DNA of 64,000 nt from Solanum dulcamara (GCF_947179165.1 NC_077238.1:82613757-82677756); one strand, 5' to 3'; shown: positions 37,290 through 50,880, numbered from the stretch's first letter. A program made the numbers and translations. Notes: generated by a model from the sequence alone, not told the origin.

Positions 37290-39119
37290 AATTTTGCCAG
37301 TTTTTCGTGTAAGTTTGCCCACAGATTTTTTAGATGCCGAGGGTACGGGTCGAATATTTTTGGACTATTCCATATTAGCATCCGTAACGACCTAGGGAAT
37401 GACTCCAATAGCCCCGACGACGCTTTAGAAGGGTTTAGGAGCATTTTATTGGCGACGCAATAGGAATTAGGCAATTTTGCCAGTTTTTCGTGTGTGTTAT
37501 CCCACAGATTTTTTAGGTGCCGGGGGTCTGAGTCGAATTTTCTTGGACTATTCCATACTAGCATCCGAAATGACCTAGGGAATGACTCCAGTAGCCCGGA
37601 CGGCGCTTTAGAAGGGTTTAGGAGCATTTTATTGGCGACGCAATAGAGATTACGCAATTTTGCTAGTTTTTCGTGTGTGTTATCCCATGGCCTTTTTAGG
37701 TGCCGAGGGTCCGGGTCAAATTTTCTTGGACTCTTCCATAGTAGCATCCGTAACGACCTAGGGAATGACTCCAGTAGACTCGATATTGCTTTAGAAGGGT
37801 TTAGGAGCATTTCATTGGCGACGCATTAGGAATTTGTCAATTTTGCCAGTTTTTCATGTATGTTAGCCCTCAGATTTTTTAGGTGCCGGGGGTCCGGGTC
37901 GAATTTTATTGGACTCTTCCATATTAGAATTCGTAAAGACCTAGGGAATGAATCAAGTAGCTCCGACGGCGCTTTAGAAGGGTTTAGGAGCATTTTATTG
38001 GCGACGCAATAGGAATTAGGCAATTTTGCCAGTTTTTCGTGTGTGTTAGCCCACAGATTTTTTAGGTGCAGGGGGTCCGACTCGAATTTTCTTGGAATCT
38101 TACATACTAGCATACGTAATGACCAAGGGAATGACTCCAGTTGCCCCGACGGCACTTTAGAAGGGTTTAGAAGCATTTTATTGGTGACGCAATAGGAATT
38201 AGGCAATTTTGCCAGTTTTTCGTGTGTGTTAGCCCATGGATATTTTAGGTGCCGGGGGTCCGGGTCGAATGTTTTCGGAATCATCCATACTAGCATCCGT
38301 AACGACCTAGGGAATGACTCCAGTAGCCCGGACGGCGCTTTAGAAGGGTTTAGGAGCATTTTATTGGCGACGCAATAGGGATTACGCAATTTTGCTAGTT
38401 TTTCGTGTGTGTTATCCCATGGCCTTTTTAGCTGCCGAGGGTCCGGGTCAAAGTTTCTTGGACTCTTCCATAGTAGCATACGTAACGACCTAGGAAATGA
38501 CTCCAGTAGCCCTGATGGTGCTTTAGAAAGATTTAGGAGCATTTTATTGGCGACGCAATAGGAATTAGGCAATTTTACCAGTTTTTCATGTATGTTAGCC
38601 CTCAAATTTTTTAGGTGCCGGGGGTCCGAGTCGAATTTTATTGGACTCTTCCATATTAGAATTCGAAACGACCTAGGGAATGAATCAAGTAGCCCCGACG
38701 GCGCTTTTGAAGGGTTTAGGAGCATTTTATTGGCGACGCAATGGGAATTAGGTAATTATTCCAGTTTTTCGTGTGTGTTAGCCCACGGATTTTTTAGGTG
38801 CCGAGGGTCTGGGTCGAATTTTTTTGGACTATTCCATATTAGCATCCGTAACGACCTAGGGAATGACTCCAGTAGCCCCGACGATGCTTTAGAAGGGTTT
38901 AGGAGCATTTTATTGGCAACACAATAGGAATTAGGCAATTTTGCCAGTTTTTCGTATGTGTTATCCCACAGATTTTTTAGGTGCCGGGGGTCTGAGTCGA
39001 ATTTTCTTGGACTATTCCATATTAGCATCCGTAACGACCTAGGGAATGACTCCAGTTGCCCCAGCGGCGCTTTAGAAGGGTTGAGGAGCATTTTATTGGC
39101 AACGCAATAGGAATTAGGT

Positions 39120-42100
39120 GATTTTGCCAGCTTTTAATGTGTGTTAACCCACAGATTTTTTAAGTGCCGGGGGTTCGGGTTGAATTTTCTTGGATTCTTC
39201 TATAGTAACATCCGTAACGACCTAGGGAACTACTTCAGTAGCCCCGATAGTGCTTTAGAGGGGTTTGGGAGCATTTTATTGGCGACGCAATACGAATTAG
39301 GCAATTTTGCCAGTTTTTCGTGTGTGTTAGCCCATGGATTTTTTAGGTGTCGGGGGTCCGGGTTGAATTTTCTTAGATTTGTCCATAGTAGCATTCGTAA
39401 CGAACTAGGAAACGACTCTAGTAGCTTCGGCGGCGCTTTAGAAGGGTTTAGGAGCATTTTATTGGCGACACAATAGGAATTAGGTGATTTTGCCAGTATT
39501 TCGTGTGTTAGCCCACAAAATTTTTAGGTGCTAGGGGACCGTGTAGAATTTTCTTGGATTCTTCCATAGTAGCGTCCGTAATGACATGGAGAACGACTCT
39601 AGTAGCCTCGAAGGCGCTTTAGAGGGCTTTAGGAGCATTTTATTTGCAATGAAATAGGAATTAGGCAATTTTGCCAATTTTTCGTGTGTGGTTAGCCAAT
39701 GAAATTTTTAGGTGCTAGGGGTTCGGGTTGAATTTTCTTGGATTATTCTAAAGTAGCCTCCGTAACGATTTAGGAAACGACTTCAGTATCCCCGACAATG
39801 CTTTAGAGGGGTTTAGGAGCATTTTATTGGCGACGCAATAGGAATTAGGTAATTTTGCTAGTTTTTCATGTGTGTTAGCCCACGGATTTTTAGGTGCCGG
39901 GGGTCCGGGTCGAATTTTCTTGGACTCTTGCATAGTAGCATCCGTAATGACCTAGAGAATGACTCCAGTAGCCCCGACGGCGCTTTAAAAGGGTTTAGGA
40001 GCATTTTTATTGGCGATGCAATAGGAATTAGGCGATTTTGCCAGTTTTTCGGGTGTTAGCCCAAACACTTTTTAGGCGCCGGGGGTCTGGGTTGAATTTT
40101 CTTGGATTCTTCTATAGTAGCAAATTTAACGACCTAGGGAACGACTCCAGTAGCCCCGACGGCGCTTTAGAGGGGTTTAAGAGCATTTTATTGGCGACGC
40201 AATAGGAATTAGGCAATTTTGCCAGTTTCTCGTGTGTGTTAACTGACGGATTTTTTAGGTGCTAGGGGTTCGGGTCGAATTTTTTTTGGAGTCTTCCATA
40301 GTAGTGTCCGTAACGACCTAGGGAATGACTTCAGTAGCCCCAATGGCACTTTAGAAGGGTTTAGGAGCATTTTATTGGCGACGCAATAGGAATTAGGCAA
40401 TTTTGCCAGTTTTTCGTGTATGTTAGCCCATGGATTTTTTAGGTGCCGAGGGTACGGGTCGAATTTTATTAGAATCTTCCATAGTAGCATTCGTAAAAAC
40501 CTGGGAAACGACTCTAATAGCCCCGTAGGCACTTTAGAGGGCTTTAGAAGCATTTTATTTGCAATGAAATAGGAATTAGGCAATTTTGCCAATTTTTCGT
40601 GTGTGTTAGCCAATGGATTTTTTAGGTGCTAGGGGTCCGGGTCGAATTTTCTTGGATTCTTCCATAGTAGAATCTAAAACGACCTATGGAACGATTCCAG
40701 TAGCCTCGGCGGCGCTTTACAAGGGTTTAGGAGCATTTTATTGACGATGCAATAGAAATTAGGCGATTTTGCCAGTTTTTTGTGTGTGTTAGCCCACAGA
40801 GTTTTTAGGTGCCAGGGGACCGGGTCGAATCTTCTTGGATTCTTTAATAGTAGCATCCATAATGACCTGGGAAACGACTCTAGTAGCCCCGGAGGTTCTT
40901 TAGAGGGCTCTAAGAGCATTTTATTTGCAATGAAACAAGAATTAGGCAATTTAGCCAATTTTCGTGTGTGGTTAGCCAATGAATATTTTAGGTGCTAGGG
41001 GTGCGGGTTGAATTTTCTTGGATTTTTCTGTAGTAGAATCCGTAACGACTTAGGGAATGATTTCAATATCGTCGCCGGCGCTTTACAAGGATTTAGGAAC
41101 ATTTTATTGACGACACAATAGAAATTACGCTATTTTGCTAGTTTTTTGTGTGTGTTAGCGGACAGATCTTTTAGGTGCCGGGGGTCCGGTTGAATTTTAT
41201 TGGATTCTTGCATTTTAGCATCTATAACGACCTAGGGAATGACTCTAGTAGCCCCGGCGGCACTTTAGAGGGGTTTAGGTTTATTTTACTTGCGACGCAA
41301 TAGGAATTAGGCGATTTTGCCAGTTTTTCGTGTATAACGCACACGGATTTTTTAGGCGCCGGTGGTCCGGGTCGAATTTTCTTGGACTCTTCCATATTAT
41401 CATCCGTAACAACCTAGGGAATGACTCCAGTAGCCCCGACAGCGCTTTAGAAGGGTTTAGGAGCATTTTATTGGCGACGCAATAGGAATTAGGCAATTTT
41501 GCAAGTTTTTCATATATGTTTGCCCACTGATTTTTTAGGTGCCGAGGGTCCGTATCGAATTTTCTTGGAATCTTCCATATTAGCATCTATAAAGACTTAG
41601 GGAATGACTCTAGTAGCCCCAGTGGCACTTTAGAGGGGTTTAGGTTTATTTTACTTGCGATGCAATAGGAATTAGGCGATTTTGCCAGTTTTTCGTGTAT
41701 GTTAGCACAAGGATTTTTTAGGTGCCGGAGGTCCAGGTTGAATTTTTTTGGAATCTTCCATAGTAGCATCTTTAACGACCTAGGGAACGACTCCAGTAGC
41801 CCCGGAGGCACTTTAGAGAGGTTTAGGATCATTTTATTGGCGACACAATAGGAATTAGGCAATTTTGCCATGTGTTCGTGTGTGTTAACCCACAGATTTT
41901 TTAGGTGCCGGGGGTCCGGGTTGAATTTTCTTAGATTCTTCCATAGTAGCATCCGTAACGACCTAGGGAATGACTCCAGTAGCCCCAACAGCGCTTTAGA
42001 AGGGTTTAGGAGCATTTTATTGGCGATGTAATAGGAATTAGGCAATTTTGCTAGTTTTTCGTATGTGTTAGCCTACGGATTTTTAGGTGCCGGGGGTCCG

Positions 42101-42737
42101 GGTCGAATTTTCTTGGAATCTTCCATAGTAGCATCCGTAACGACCTAAGGAATGACTCCAATAGCCCCGAAGGCGCTTTAAAAGGGTTTAGGAGCATTTT
42201 ATTAGAGATGTAATAGAAATTAGGCGATTTTGTCAGTTGTTCATGTGTGTTAGCCCATAGATTTTTTATGTGCCGGGGGTCCGGGTTGAATTTTCTTGGA
42301 TTCTTCTATAGTAGCATCCGTAATGACCTAGGTAACGATTGCAGTAGCCCCGGCGGCGCAATAGAAATTAGGATATTTTGCTAGTTTTTCGTGTGTGTTA
42401 GCTCACAGATCTTTTAGGTGCTGGGGGTATGGGTTGAATTTTCTTAGATTCTTCCATTTTAGCCTCTGTAACGACCTAGGGGATGACTCTAGTAGCCCCG
42501 GTGGCACTTTAGAGGGGTTTAAGAGCATTTTATTGGCGACGCAATAGGAATTAGGCAATTTTGCTAGTTTTTCATGTGTGTTAGCTCATAAATTTTTTAG
42601 GTGCCGAGGTCCGGGTTGAATTTCCTTAGATTCTTCCATATTAGCATCGTAACGACCTAGGGAACATCTCCCGTAGCCCCGACGGCACTTTAGAGGGGTT
42701 GAGGAGCATTCTAATTGCAATGCAATAGAAATTAGGC
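39120..42737 (+). repeat. Decayed HOR-E copy 1, about 20 monomers (3618 bp)
   Basis: Several independent rare variants repeat at 3618-3620 bp: GAACTACTTCAG (39,227 and 42,845), GTGGTTAGCCAATG (39,688 and 43,308), CTTTTTAGGCG (40,068 and 43,688) and GTTAGCCAATGG (40,606 and 44,226). 20 x 183 is 3660; most of the 42-bp shortfall is a 35-bp deletion at about 42,357. The variant GTGGTTAGCCAATGA also recurs internally at 40,968, seven monomers (1280 bp) after 39,688. Confidence 0.82.
42351..42360 (+). repeat. Monomer with 35-bp deletion
   Basis: CCGGCGGCGC is joined directly to AATAGAAATTAGG, removing the GGGTTTAGG and CATTTTATTGG part of the monomer. CGC is present at both ends of the lost segment. 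Confidence 0.85.
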
Positions 42738-44260
42738 GATTTTGCCAATTTTTAATGTGTGTTAACCCACAGATTTTTTAGGTGCCGAGGGTTCGGGTTG
42801 AATTTTCTTGGATTCTTCTATAGTAACATCCGTAACGACTTAGGGAACTACTTCAGTAGCCCCGGTGTTGCTTTAGAGGGGTTTAGGAGTATTTTATTGG
42901 CGACGCAATACGATTTAGGCAATTTTGCTAATTTTTTGTGTGTGTTAGCCCACAGATTTTTTAGGTGTCGGGAATTCGGGTTAAATTTTCTTAGATTCTT
43001 CCATAGTAGCATCCGTAACGAACTAGGGAAGGACTCTAGAAGCCCCGACGGTGCTTTAGAGGGGTTTAGGAGCATTTTATTGGCGACGCAATAGGAATTA
43101 GGCGATTTTGCCAGTGTTTCGTGTGTGTTAGCCCACAGATATTTTAGGTGCCAGGGGACCGGGTCAAATTTTCTTTGATTCTTCCATAGTAGCATCCGTA
43201 ATGACTTGCGGAACGATTCTAGTAGCCCCGAAGGTGCTTTAGAGGGCTTTAGAAGCATTTTATTTGCAATGAAACAGGAATTAGGCAATTTTGCCAATTT
43301 TTCGTGTGTGGTTAGCCAATGGATTTTTTAGGTGCTAGGGCTCCGGGTCGAATTTTCTTGGATTCTTCCATAGTAGCATCCGTAACGACCTAGGGAACGA
43401 TTCCAGTTGCCTCGGCGGCGCTTTACAAGGGTTTAGGAGCATTTTATTGGCGATGCAATAGAAATTAGGCGATTTTGCCAGTTTTTCGTGTGTGTTAGCC
43501 CACAGATCTTTTAGGTGCCGGGGGTCTGGGTTGAAATTTCTTGGATTCTTCCATTTTAGCATCTGTAACGACCTAGGAAATGACTCTAGTAGCCCCGACG
43601 GTGCTTTAGAGGGGTTTAGGTTCATTTTACTAGCGATGCAATAGGAATTAGGCGATTTTGCCAGTTTTTCGTGTGTTAGCCTAAAGACTTTTTAGGCGTC
43701 GGGGTTCCGGGTTGAATTTTCTTGGATTCTTCCATAGTAGCATCTTTAACGACCTAGGGAAAGACTCCAGTAGCCCCGGTGGCGCTTTAGAGGGGTTTAG
43801 GAGCATTTTATTGGCGATGCAATAGGAATTAGGCGATTTTGCCATGTTTTCGTGAGTGTTAACCGATGGATTTTTTAGGTACCGGGGGTCTGGGTCAAAA
43901 TTGTTTTGGATTCTTCCATAGTAGTGTCTATAACGACCTAGGGAATGACTTCAGTAGCCCCGAGGGCGCTTTAAAAGGGTTTAGGAGCATTTTATTGGCG
44001 ATGCAATAGGAATTAGGTAATTTTGCCAGTTTTTGCATATATGTTAGACCACAGATTTTTTAGGTGTCGAGGGTCCGGGTCGAATTTTCTTGGACTCTTC
44101 CATAGTAGCATCCGTAACGACCTGCGGAATGACTCTAGTAGCTCCGGAGGCGCTTTAGGGGGCTTTAGGAGCATTTTATTTGCAATGAAATAGGAATTAG
44201 GCAATTTTGCCAATTTTTCGTGTGTGTTAGCCAATGGATTTTTTAGGTGCTAGGGGTCTG
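42738..44260 (+). repeat. Decayed HOR-E copy 2, first 8 monomers readable
   Basis: Parallels the start of copy 1 with matching rare variants. I can follow the match to about 44,260; beyond that it becomes too diverged for me to assign by eye. Divergence between the copies is obvious in every line, so this duplication is much older than those in the left domain. Confidence 0.75.
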
Positions 44261-45489
44261 AGTCGAATTTTCTTGGATTCTTCCATAGTAGCATCCATAA
44301 TGAACTAGGGAACGATTCCAATAGCCTCGGCAGTGCTTTACAAGGGTTTAGGAACATTTTATTGGCGACACAATAGAAATTAGGCAATTTTGCCAGTTTT
44401 TCGTGTGTGTTAGCCACAGATCTTTTAGGTGCCAGGGGTCCTGGTTGAATTTTCTTGTATTCTTCCATTTTATCATCTTTAACGACCTAGGGAATGACTC
44501 TAGTAGCCCTGGCGGCGCTTTAGAGGGGTTTAGGTTCATTTTACTAGCCACGCAGTAGTAATTAGGCGATTTTGCCAGTTTTTCGTATGTTAGCCCAAAG
44601 ACTTTTTAGGCGCAGAGGGTCCGGGTTGAATTTTCTTTGACCCTTCCATAGTAGCATCCGTAACAACCTAGTAAATGACTCTAGTAGCCCTGACAGCGCT
44701 TTAGAAGGGTTTAGGAGCATTTTATTGGCCACGCAATAGGAATTAGGCAATTTTGCCAGTTTTTCGTGTGTGTTAGCCCACAAATTTTTTAGGTGTCGGG
44801 GGTCCGTGTTTAATTTTCTTGGATTCTTCCATAGTATCATCCGTAACGACCTAGGGAACTACTGGAGTAGCTCCGATGGTGCTTTAGAGGGTGTAGGAAT
44901 ATTTTATTGGCAACGCAATAGGAATTAGGCGATTTTGCCAGTTTTTCATGTATGGTAACCCATGGATTTTTTAGGTGTCGGGGGTACGGGTCAAATATTC
45001 TTAGATTCTTCCATAGTACGGTCTATAATGACCTAGGGAACGACTCCAATAGCCCCGACAGCGCTTTTAAAGGATTTAGGAGCATTTTATTGGCGACGCA
45101 ATAGAAATTAAGCGATTTTGTTTGTTTTTTGTGTGTGTTAGCCCACAGATTTTTTAGATGCCGGGGTCCAGGTCAAAATTCTTGGATTCTTCCATAGTAG
45201 TGTCCGTAACGACCTAGGGAATAACTTCAGTAGCCCTGATGGTGCTTTAGAAGGGTTTAGGAGCATTTTATTGGCGACGCAATAAGAATTAGGCAATTTA
45301 ACCAGTTTTTCGTGTGTGTTAATCCATAGATTTTTTAGGTGGCGGGGGTTCGGGTCGAATTTTCTTGGATTGTTCCATAGTAATGTCCGTAATGACCTGG
45401 AGAACGACTTTAGTAGCCCCGACGGCGCTTTAGAGTGGTTTAGGAACATTTTATTGGCGACACAATAGGAATTAGGCAATTTTGCTAGT

Positions 45490-47120
45490 TTTTCGTGTGT
45501 GTTAGCCTATGGATTTTTTATGTGCTGGGGGTCTGGGTCGAATTTTCTTAGATTCTTCCATAGTAGCATCCTTAACGACCTAGGGAACAACTTCAGTAGC
45601 CCCGATAGTGCTTTAGAGGGGTTTAGGAGCATTTTATTGGCGACACAATAGTAATTAGGCAATTTTTCCAGTTTTTCGTGTGTGTTAGCCCACAGATTTT
45701 TTAGGTACTGGGGGTTCGAGTTGAATTTTCTTGGAAAATTCAATAGTTGCATCTGTAACCACTTAGGGAACAATCCAGTAGCCCCGGCAGCTCTTTAGAA
45801 GGGTTTAGTAATATTTTATTAGCGACTCAATATGAATTAGGCAATTTTGCCAGGTTTTTATGTGTGTTAACCCACAGAATTTTAATATATCGGGGGTCTG
45901 GGTCGAAATTTTCTTGGATTCTTCAATAGTAGCGTCCGTAACGACCTAGGGAACAACTTCAGTAGCTCCGACGGTGCTTTAGAGTTGTTTAAGAGCATTT
46001 TATTAGCAACGCAATAGGAATTAGGCAATTTTTCTAGTTTTTCATGTGTGTTAGCCCATAGACTTTTTAGGTGGCGGGGGTCTGGGTCGAATCTTTTTGG
46101 ACTCTTCCATATTAATGTCCATAACAACCTAGGGAATGACTTACGTAGCCCTGCGGCGCTTTAGAGGGGTTTAGGAGCATTTTATTAGCGACGCAATAGG
46201 AATTAGGCAATTTTGTCAGTTTTTTGTGTGTGTTAGCCCATGGATATTTTAGGTGCTGAGGGTCCGGGTCAAATTTTCTTGGATTCTTCCATTGTAGAGT
46301 CTGTAATAACCTAGGGAATGACTTCAGTAGCCCCGACGGCGCTTTAGAAGGGTTTAGGAACATTTTATTGGCAACGCAATAGGAATTAGGCGATTTTGCC
46401 AGTTTTTCGTGTATGTTAGCCCACAAATTTTTTAGGTGTCAGGGGTTCAGGTCAAATTTTCTTGGATTCTTCCATAGTAGCATCCGTAACGACCTAGGAA
46501 ATGACTCCAGTAGCCCCCGTCGCACTTTAGAAGGGTTTAGGACCATTTTGTTTGTGACACAATAGGAATTAGGCGATTTTGTCATTTTTTTGTGTATGTT
46601 AGCCCACAGATTTTTTAGATGCCGGGGGTTCGGGTTTAATTTTCTTGTATTCTTCTATAGTAGCATCCGTAAAGACCTAGAGAACGACTTCAGTAGCCCC
46701 TGTGGTGCTTTAGAGGGGTTTAGGAGCATTTTATTGGGAACATAATAGGAATTAGGTGATTTTATCAATTTTTGTGTGTGTTAGCCCATAGATTTTTTAG
46801 GTGCCAGAGGTGCGGGCCGAATTTTCTTGGATTCTTCCATAAAAGCATCCGTAATGACCAGGAGAATGAATCTAGTAGCCTCGGAGGCGCTTTAGAGGGT
46901 TTAGAATTATTTTATTGGCAATAAATAGAAATTAGGCAATTTTGCCAGTTTTTCGTGTGTGTTAGCCCACAAATTTTTTAGGTGCTGGGGTTCGATACGA
47001 ATTTTCTTGCAATCTTCCATAGTAGCATCCGTAACGACTTGGAGAATGACTCCAGTAGCCCCGGTAGTACTTTAGAAGGGTTTAGGATTATTTTATTGGC
47101 GACGCAATAGGAATTAGGCG
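45490..47120 (+). repeat. Decayed HOR-F copy 1 (partner at 51.1-52.4 kb)
   Basis: A chain of rare variants reappears in the same order about 5.3-5.6 kb downstream: GCCTATGG (45,505, partner 51,143), TAGTAATATTTTATTAGC then CAATATGAATTAGG (about 45,810), CTTTTTAGGTGGCGGGGG (46,063, partner 51,550, offset 5487, which is 30 monomers minus 3 bp), CGGGTTTAATTTTCTTG (46,631, partner 51,936, offset 5305, 29 monomers) and GGCAATAAA (about 46,916). The offset steps down by about one monomer, as expected from later deletions. Confidence 0.75.
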
Positions 47121-50100
47121 ATTTTACCTGTTTTTCGTTTGTGTTAGCCCATTGATTTTTTAGGTGTCGGGGGTATGGGTTGAATTTTATTGGATTCTTC
47201 CATAGTAGCATCCGTAACGACCTAGGGAACGACTCCAATAGCCCCAGCGGTGCTTTAGAGGTGTTTTGGAGCAATTTATTAGCGATGCAATAGAAATTAG
47301 GCAATATTGTGAGTTTTTCGTGTGTGTTATCCCACGGATTTTTTAGATGCCGGAAGTCTGAGTCAAATTTTCTTGGAATCTTCCATAGTAGCATCCGTAA
47401 CGACGTAGGGAATGATTCCAGTAGCCCCGGCAGCGCTTTAGAAGGGTTTAGGAATATTTTATTGGCAACGCAATAGGAATTAGGCGATTTTGCTAGTTTT
47501 TGTGTGTGTTAGCCCACAGATTGTATAGGTGCCGGAGGTCCGGGCTGAATTTTCTTGGATTCTTCAATAGTAGCGTCCGTAACAACGAGGAGAACGAATC
47601 TAGTAGCTCCGGAGGCGCTTTAGAGGGGTTTAGGATTATTTTATTGGCTATAAAATAGGAATTAGGCGATTTTGCCAGTTGTTTGTGTGTGTTAGCCCAC
47701 AGATTTTTTAGGTGCTGGGGGTACGGGTCGAATTTTGTTAGATTCTTCCATAGTATCATCCATAACGATCTAGGAAACAACTCCAGTAGCCCCCGTGATG
47801 GTTTATAAGGATTTAGGAGCATTTTATTAGCGACGCAATAGGAATTAGGCGATTTTTCCAGTTTTTCGTGTATGTTAGCACATAGATTTTTTAGGTACAG
47901 GGGGTCTGGGTCAAAATTTTCTTGGATTCTTCTATTGTAGTATCCGTAACGACCTAGGGAACGACTCCAGTAGCCCCAATGGTGCTTTAGAAGGGTTTAG
48001 GAGCATTTTATTGGCGACGCAATAGGAATTAGGCAATTTTGCCAGTTTTTCATTTGTGTTAGCCACGGATGTTTTAGGTGCCGGGGGTCCGGGTTGAATG
48101 TTCTTGGAATCTTCTATAGTAGCATCCGTAACGACCTAGGGAACGACTTCAGTAGCCCCGATGGCGCTTTAGAGGGGTTTAGGAGTATTTTATTGGCAAC
48201 GCAATAGGAATTAGGCAATTTTGCCAGTTTTTTGTGTGTGTTAGCCCACAGATTTTTAAGGTGTCAGGAGTCCGAATCGAATTTTCTTGGAATATTCAAT
48301 AGTAGCATCCATAATGACCTAGAGAACGACTCGAGTAGCCCCGGTGGTGCCTTAGAAGATTTAAGAGCATTTTATTGGCAACTCAATAGGAATTAAGGAA
48401 TTTTGCCAGTTTTTCATGTGTGTTAGCCCGTAGAGTTTTTAAGTGCCGGAGGTCCGGGTTGAATTTTCATTGATTTTTCTATAGTAGCATCCTTAACGAT
48501 CTTGGAAATGACTCTAGTAGCTCCGACGGCGCTTTAGATGAGTTTAGGAACATTTTATTAGCGATGCAAAGGAATTAGGCGATTTTACCATTTTTTATGT
48601 GTGGTAACCTACGGATTTTTTAGGTGCCGGGGTCCGGGTGGAATTTTTTTAGATTCTTCCATAGTAGAATCTGTAACGACCTAGAGAATGACTCTAGTAG
48701 CCCCGGTGATGCTTTAGAAGGAATTAGGAGCATTTTATTAGCGACGCAATAGAAATTAGGCAATTTTCTAGTTTTTTGTGTTTGTTAGCCCACAGATTGT
48801 TTAGGTGTCGGGGGTTCGGGTTTAATTTTCTTAGATTCTTACATAGTAGCAATTGTAATGACCTAGGGAATGACTCCAGTAGCCCCAACGGCGCTTTAGA
48901 AGGGATTAGGAGCATTTTATTAGCGACGCAATAGAAATTAGGCAATTTTGCCAGTTTTTCGTTTGTGTTAGCCAACAGATTTTTTAGGTGCCGGGGGTAC
49001 GGGTTTAATTTTCTTGGATTCTTCCATTGTAGCATCCGTAACAACCTAGAGAATGACTCCAGTAGCCCTGGCGGCGCTTTAGAGGGATTTAGGAGCATTT
49101 TATTGGAGAAGCAATAGGAATTAGGTGATTTTGCCAGTTTTTTGTGTGTGTTAACCCACAAATTTTTTAGGTGCCGGGGGTCCAGGTCGAAGTTTCTTGG
49201 ATTATTCCAAAGTAGCCTCCGTAACGATCTAGGAAACGACTTCAATAGCCCCGACGACGCTTTAGAGGGGTTTAGGAGTATTTTATTGGCGACGAAATAG
49301 GAATTAGGCAATTTTGTCAGTTCTTCGTGTGTGTTAGCCTTCAGATTTTTTAGGTGCCGGGGTCCGCATCGAATTTTCTTAGATTCTTTCATAGTAGCAT
49401 CCGTAATGACATAGGGAACGACCTCACAAGACTCAGCGGCGCTTTAGAAGGGTTTAGGAGCATTTTATTCGCAACACAATAGGAATTAGGTGATTTTTCT
49501 TGTTTTTCGTGTGTGTTAGCCAACAGATTTTTTAGGTGTCGGGGTTTGGGTAAAATTTTCATGGATTCTTCCATTGTAGAGTCTGTAACGACCTAGGGAA
49601 TGACTCCAGTAACCCTGACGATGCTTTGCAAGGGTTTAGGAGCATTTTATTGGCAACACAATAAGAATTAGGCAATTTTTTCCAATTTTTTGTGTGTGTT
49701 AGCTTATAAATTTTTTAGGTGCTGGGGGTCCAGGTTAAATTTTCTTGGATTATACCATAGTAGCATCCGTAACGACCTAGGGAATGACTCTAGTAGCACC
49801 GGCGGCGCTTTAGAGGGGTTTACGAGCATTTTATTGGCGCTGCAATAGAAATTAGGCGATTTTTTTAGTTTTTCGTGTGTTAACCCAAAGAAATTTTAGG
49901 TGCTGGGGGTACGGGTCGAAATTTTCTTGGATTCTTCCATAGTAACGGCCATAACGACCTAGAGAACGACTTTAGTAGCCCTGCTGCGCTTTAGAGGGGT
50001 TTAGAAGTATTTTATTGGCGGCGCAATAGGAATTAGGCAATTTTGCCTGTTTTTCGTGTGTGTTAGCCCATGAATTTTTTAGGTGCTGGGGGTCCAGGTT

Positions 50101-50870
50101 GAATTTTCTTGGATTCTTCCATAGTAGCATCCGTAACGACCTAGGGAACGACTCTAGTAGCCTCAGCAGCGCTTTAGAAGGGTTTATGAGCATTTTATTG
50201 GCAACGCAATAGGAATTAGGCGATTTTGCCAGTTTTTCATGTGTGTTAGCCCACAAATTCTTTAGGTGCCAGGGGTCTAGGTCGAATGTTCTTATATTGT
50301 TCCATAGTAGCGTCCGTAACAACTTGGGAAACAAATCTAGTAGCCCCGGAGGCGCTTTAGAGGGGTTTAGGAGCATTTTATTGGCGACGCAATAGGAATT
50401 AGACGATTTTGCCAAATCTTTGTGTGTATTAGCTTACAGATTTTTTAGGTGTCAGGAGTCCGGGTCGAATTTTCTTAGATTCTTGCATAGTAGCATATGT
50501 AACGAACTAGGGAACAACTTTAGTATCCCCTACGGCGCTTTAGAAGGGTTTAGGAGCATTTTATTAGCGATGCAATAAGAATTAGGCAATTTTGCTAGTT
50601 TTTCGTGTGTGTTTGCCCATAGATGTTTTAGCTGACGGGGGTCTGGGTTGAATTTTCTTGGATTCTTCTATAGTATCATTCGTAACGACCTAGGGAATGA
50701 CTCCAGTAGCCCCGGCGGTGCTTTATAGGGGTTTAGGAGCTATTTATTGGCGACGCAATAGAAATTAGTCAATTTTGCAAGTTTTTCATGTGTGTTAGCC
50801 CACAGATATTTTAGGTGCCGAGGGTACGAGTCAAATTTTCTTGGAATCTTCCATAGTAGCATCTGTAACG

Positions 50871-50880
50871 ACCTAGGACA
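50871..50880 (+). repeat. Monomer with about 20-bp deletion after CCTAGG
   Basis: CGACCTAGG is followed at once by ACAGCG; the usual GAATGACTCCAGTAGCCCCG is absent. Confidence 0.8.

Larger units (their letters stand above)
28697..39119 (+). repeat. Left-domain monomers without a tight HOR, marker monomers recurring
   Basis: About 57 monomers of left-domain types. The marker monomer with CCATGGCC lies at 29,656, 31,852, 35,144 (as CCATTGCC), 37,685 and 38,417. The intervals are 2196 (exactly 12 monomers), 3292 (18 minus 2 bp), 2541 (14 minus 21 bp) and 732 (exactly 4). The 21-bp shortfall matches a deletion at about 35,853. The GTTACCCC opening block is present near 31,288 and 34,590. TAATTATTCC of HOR-C reappears as TAATTATT at 38,753. 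No gene or foreign insert is visible. Confidence 0.85.
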
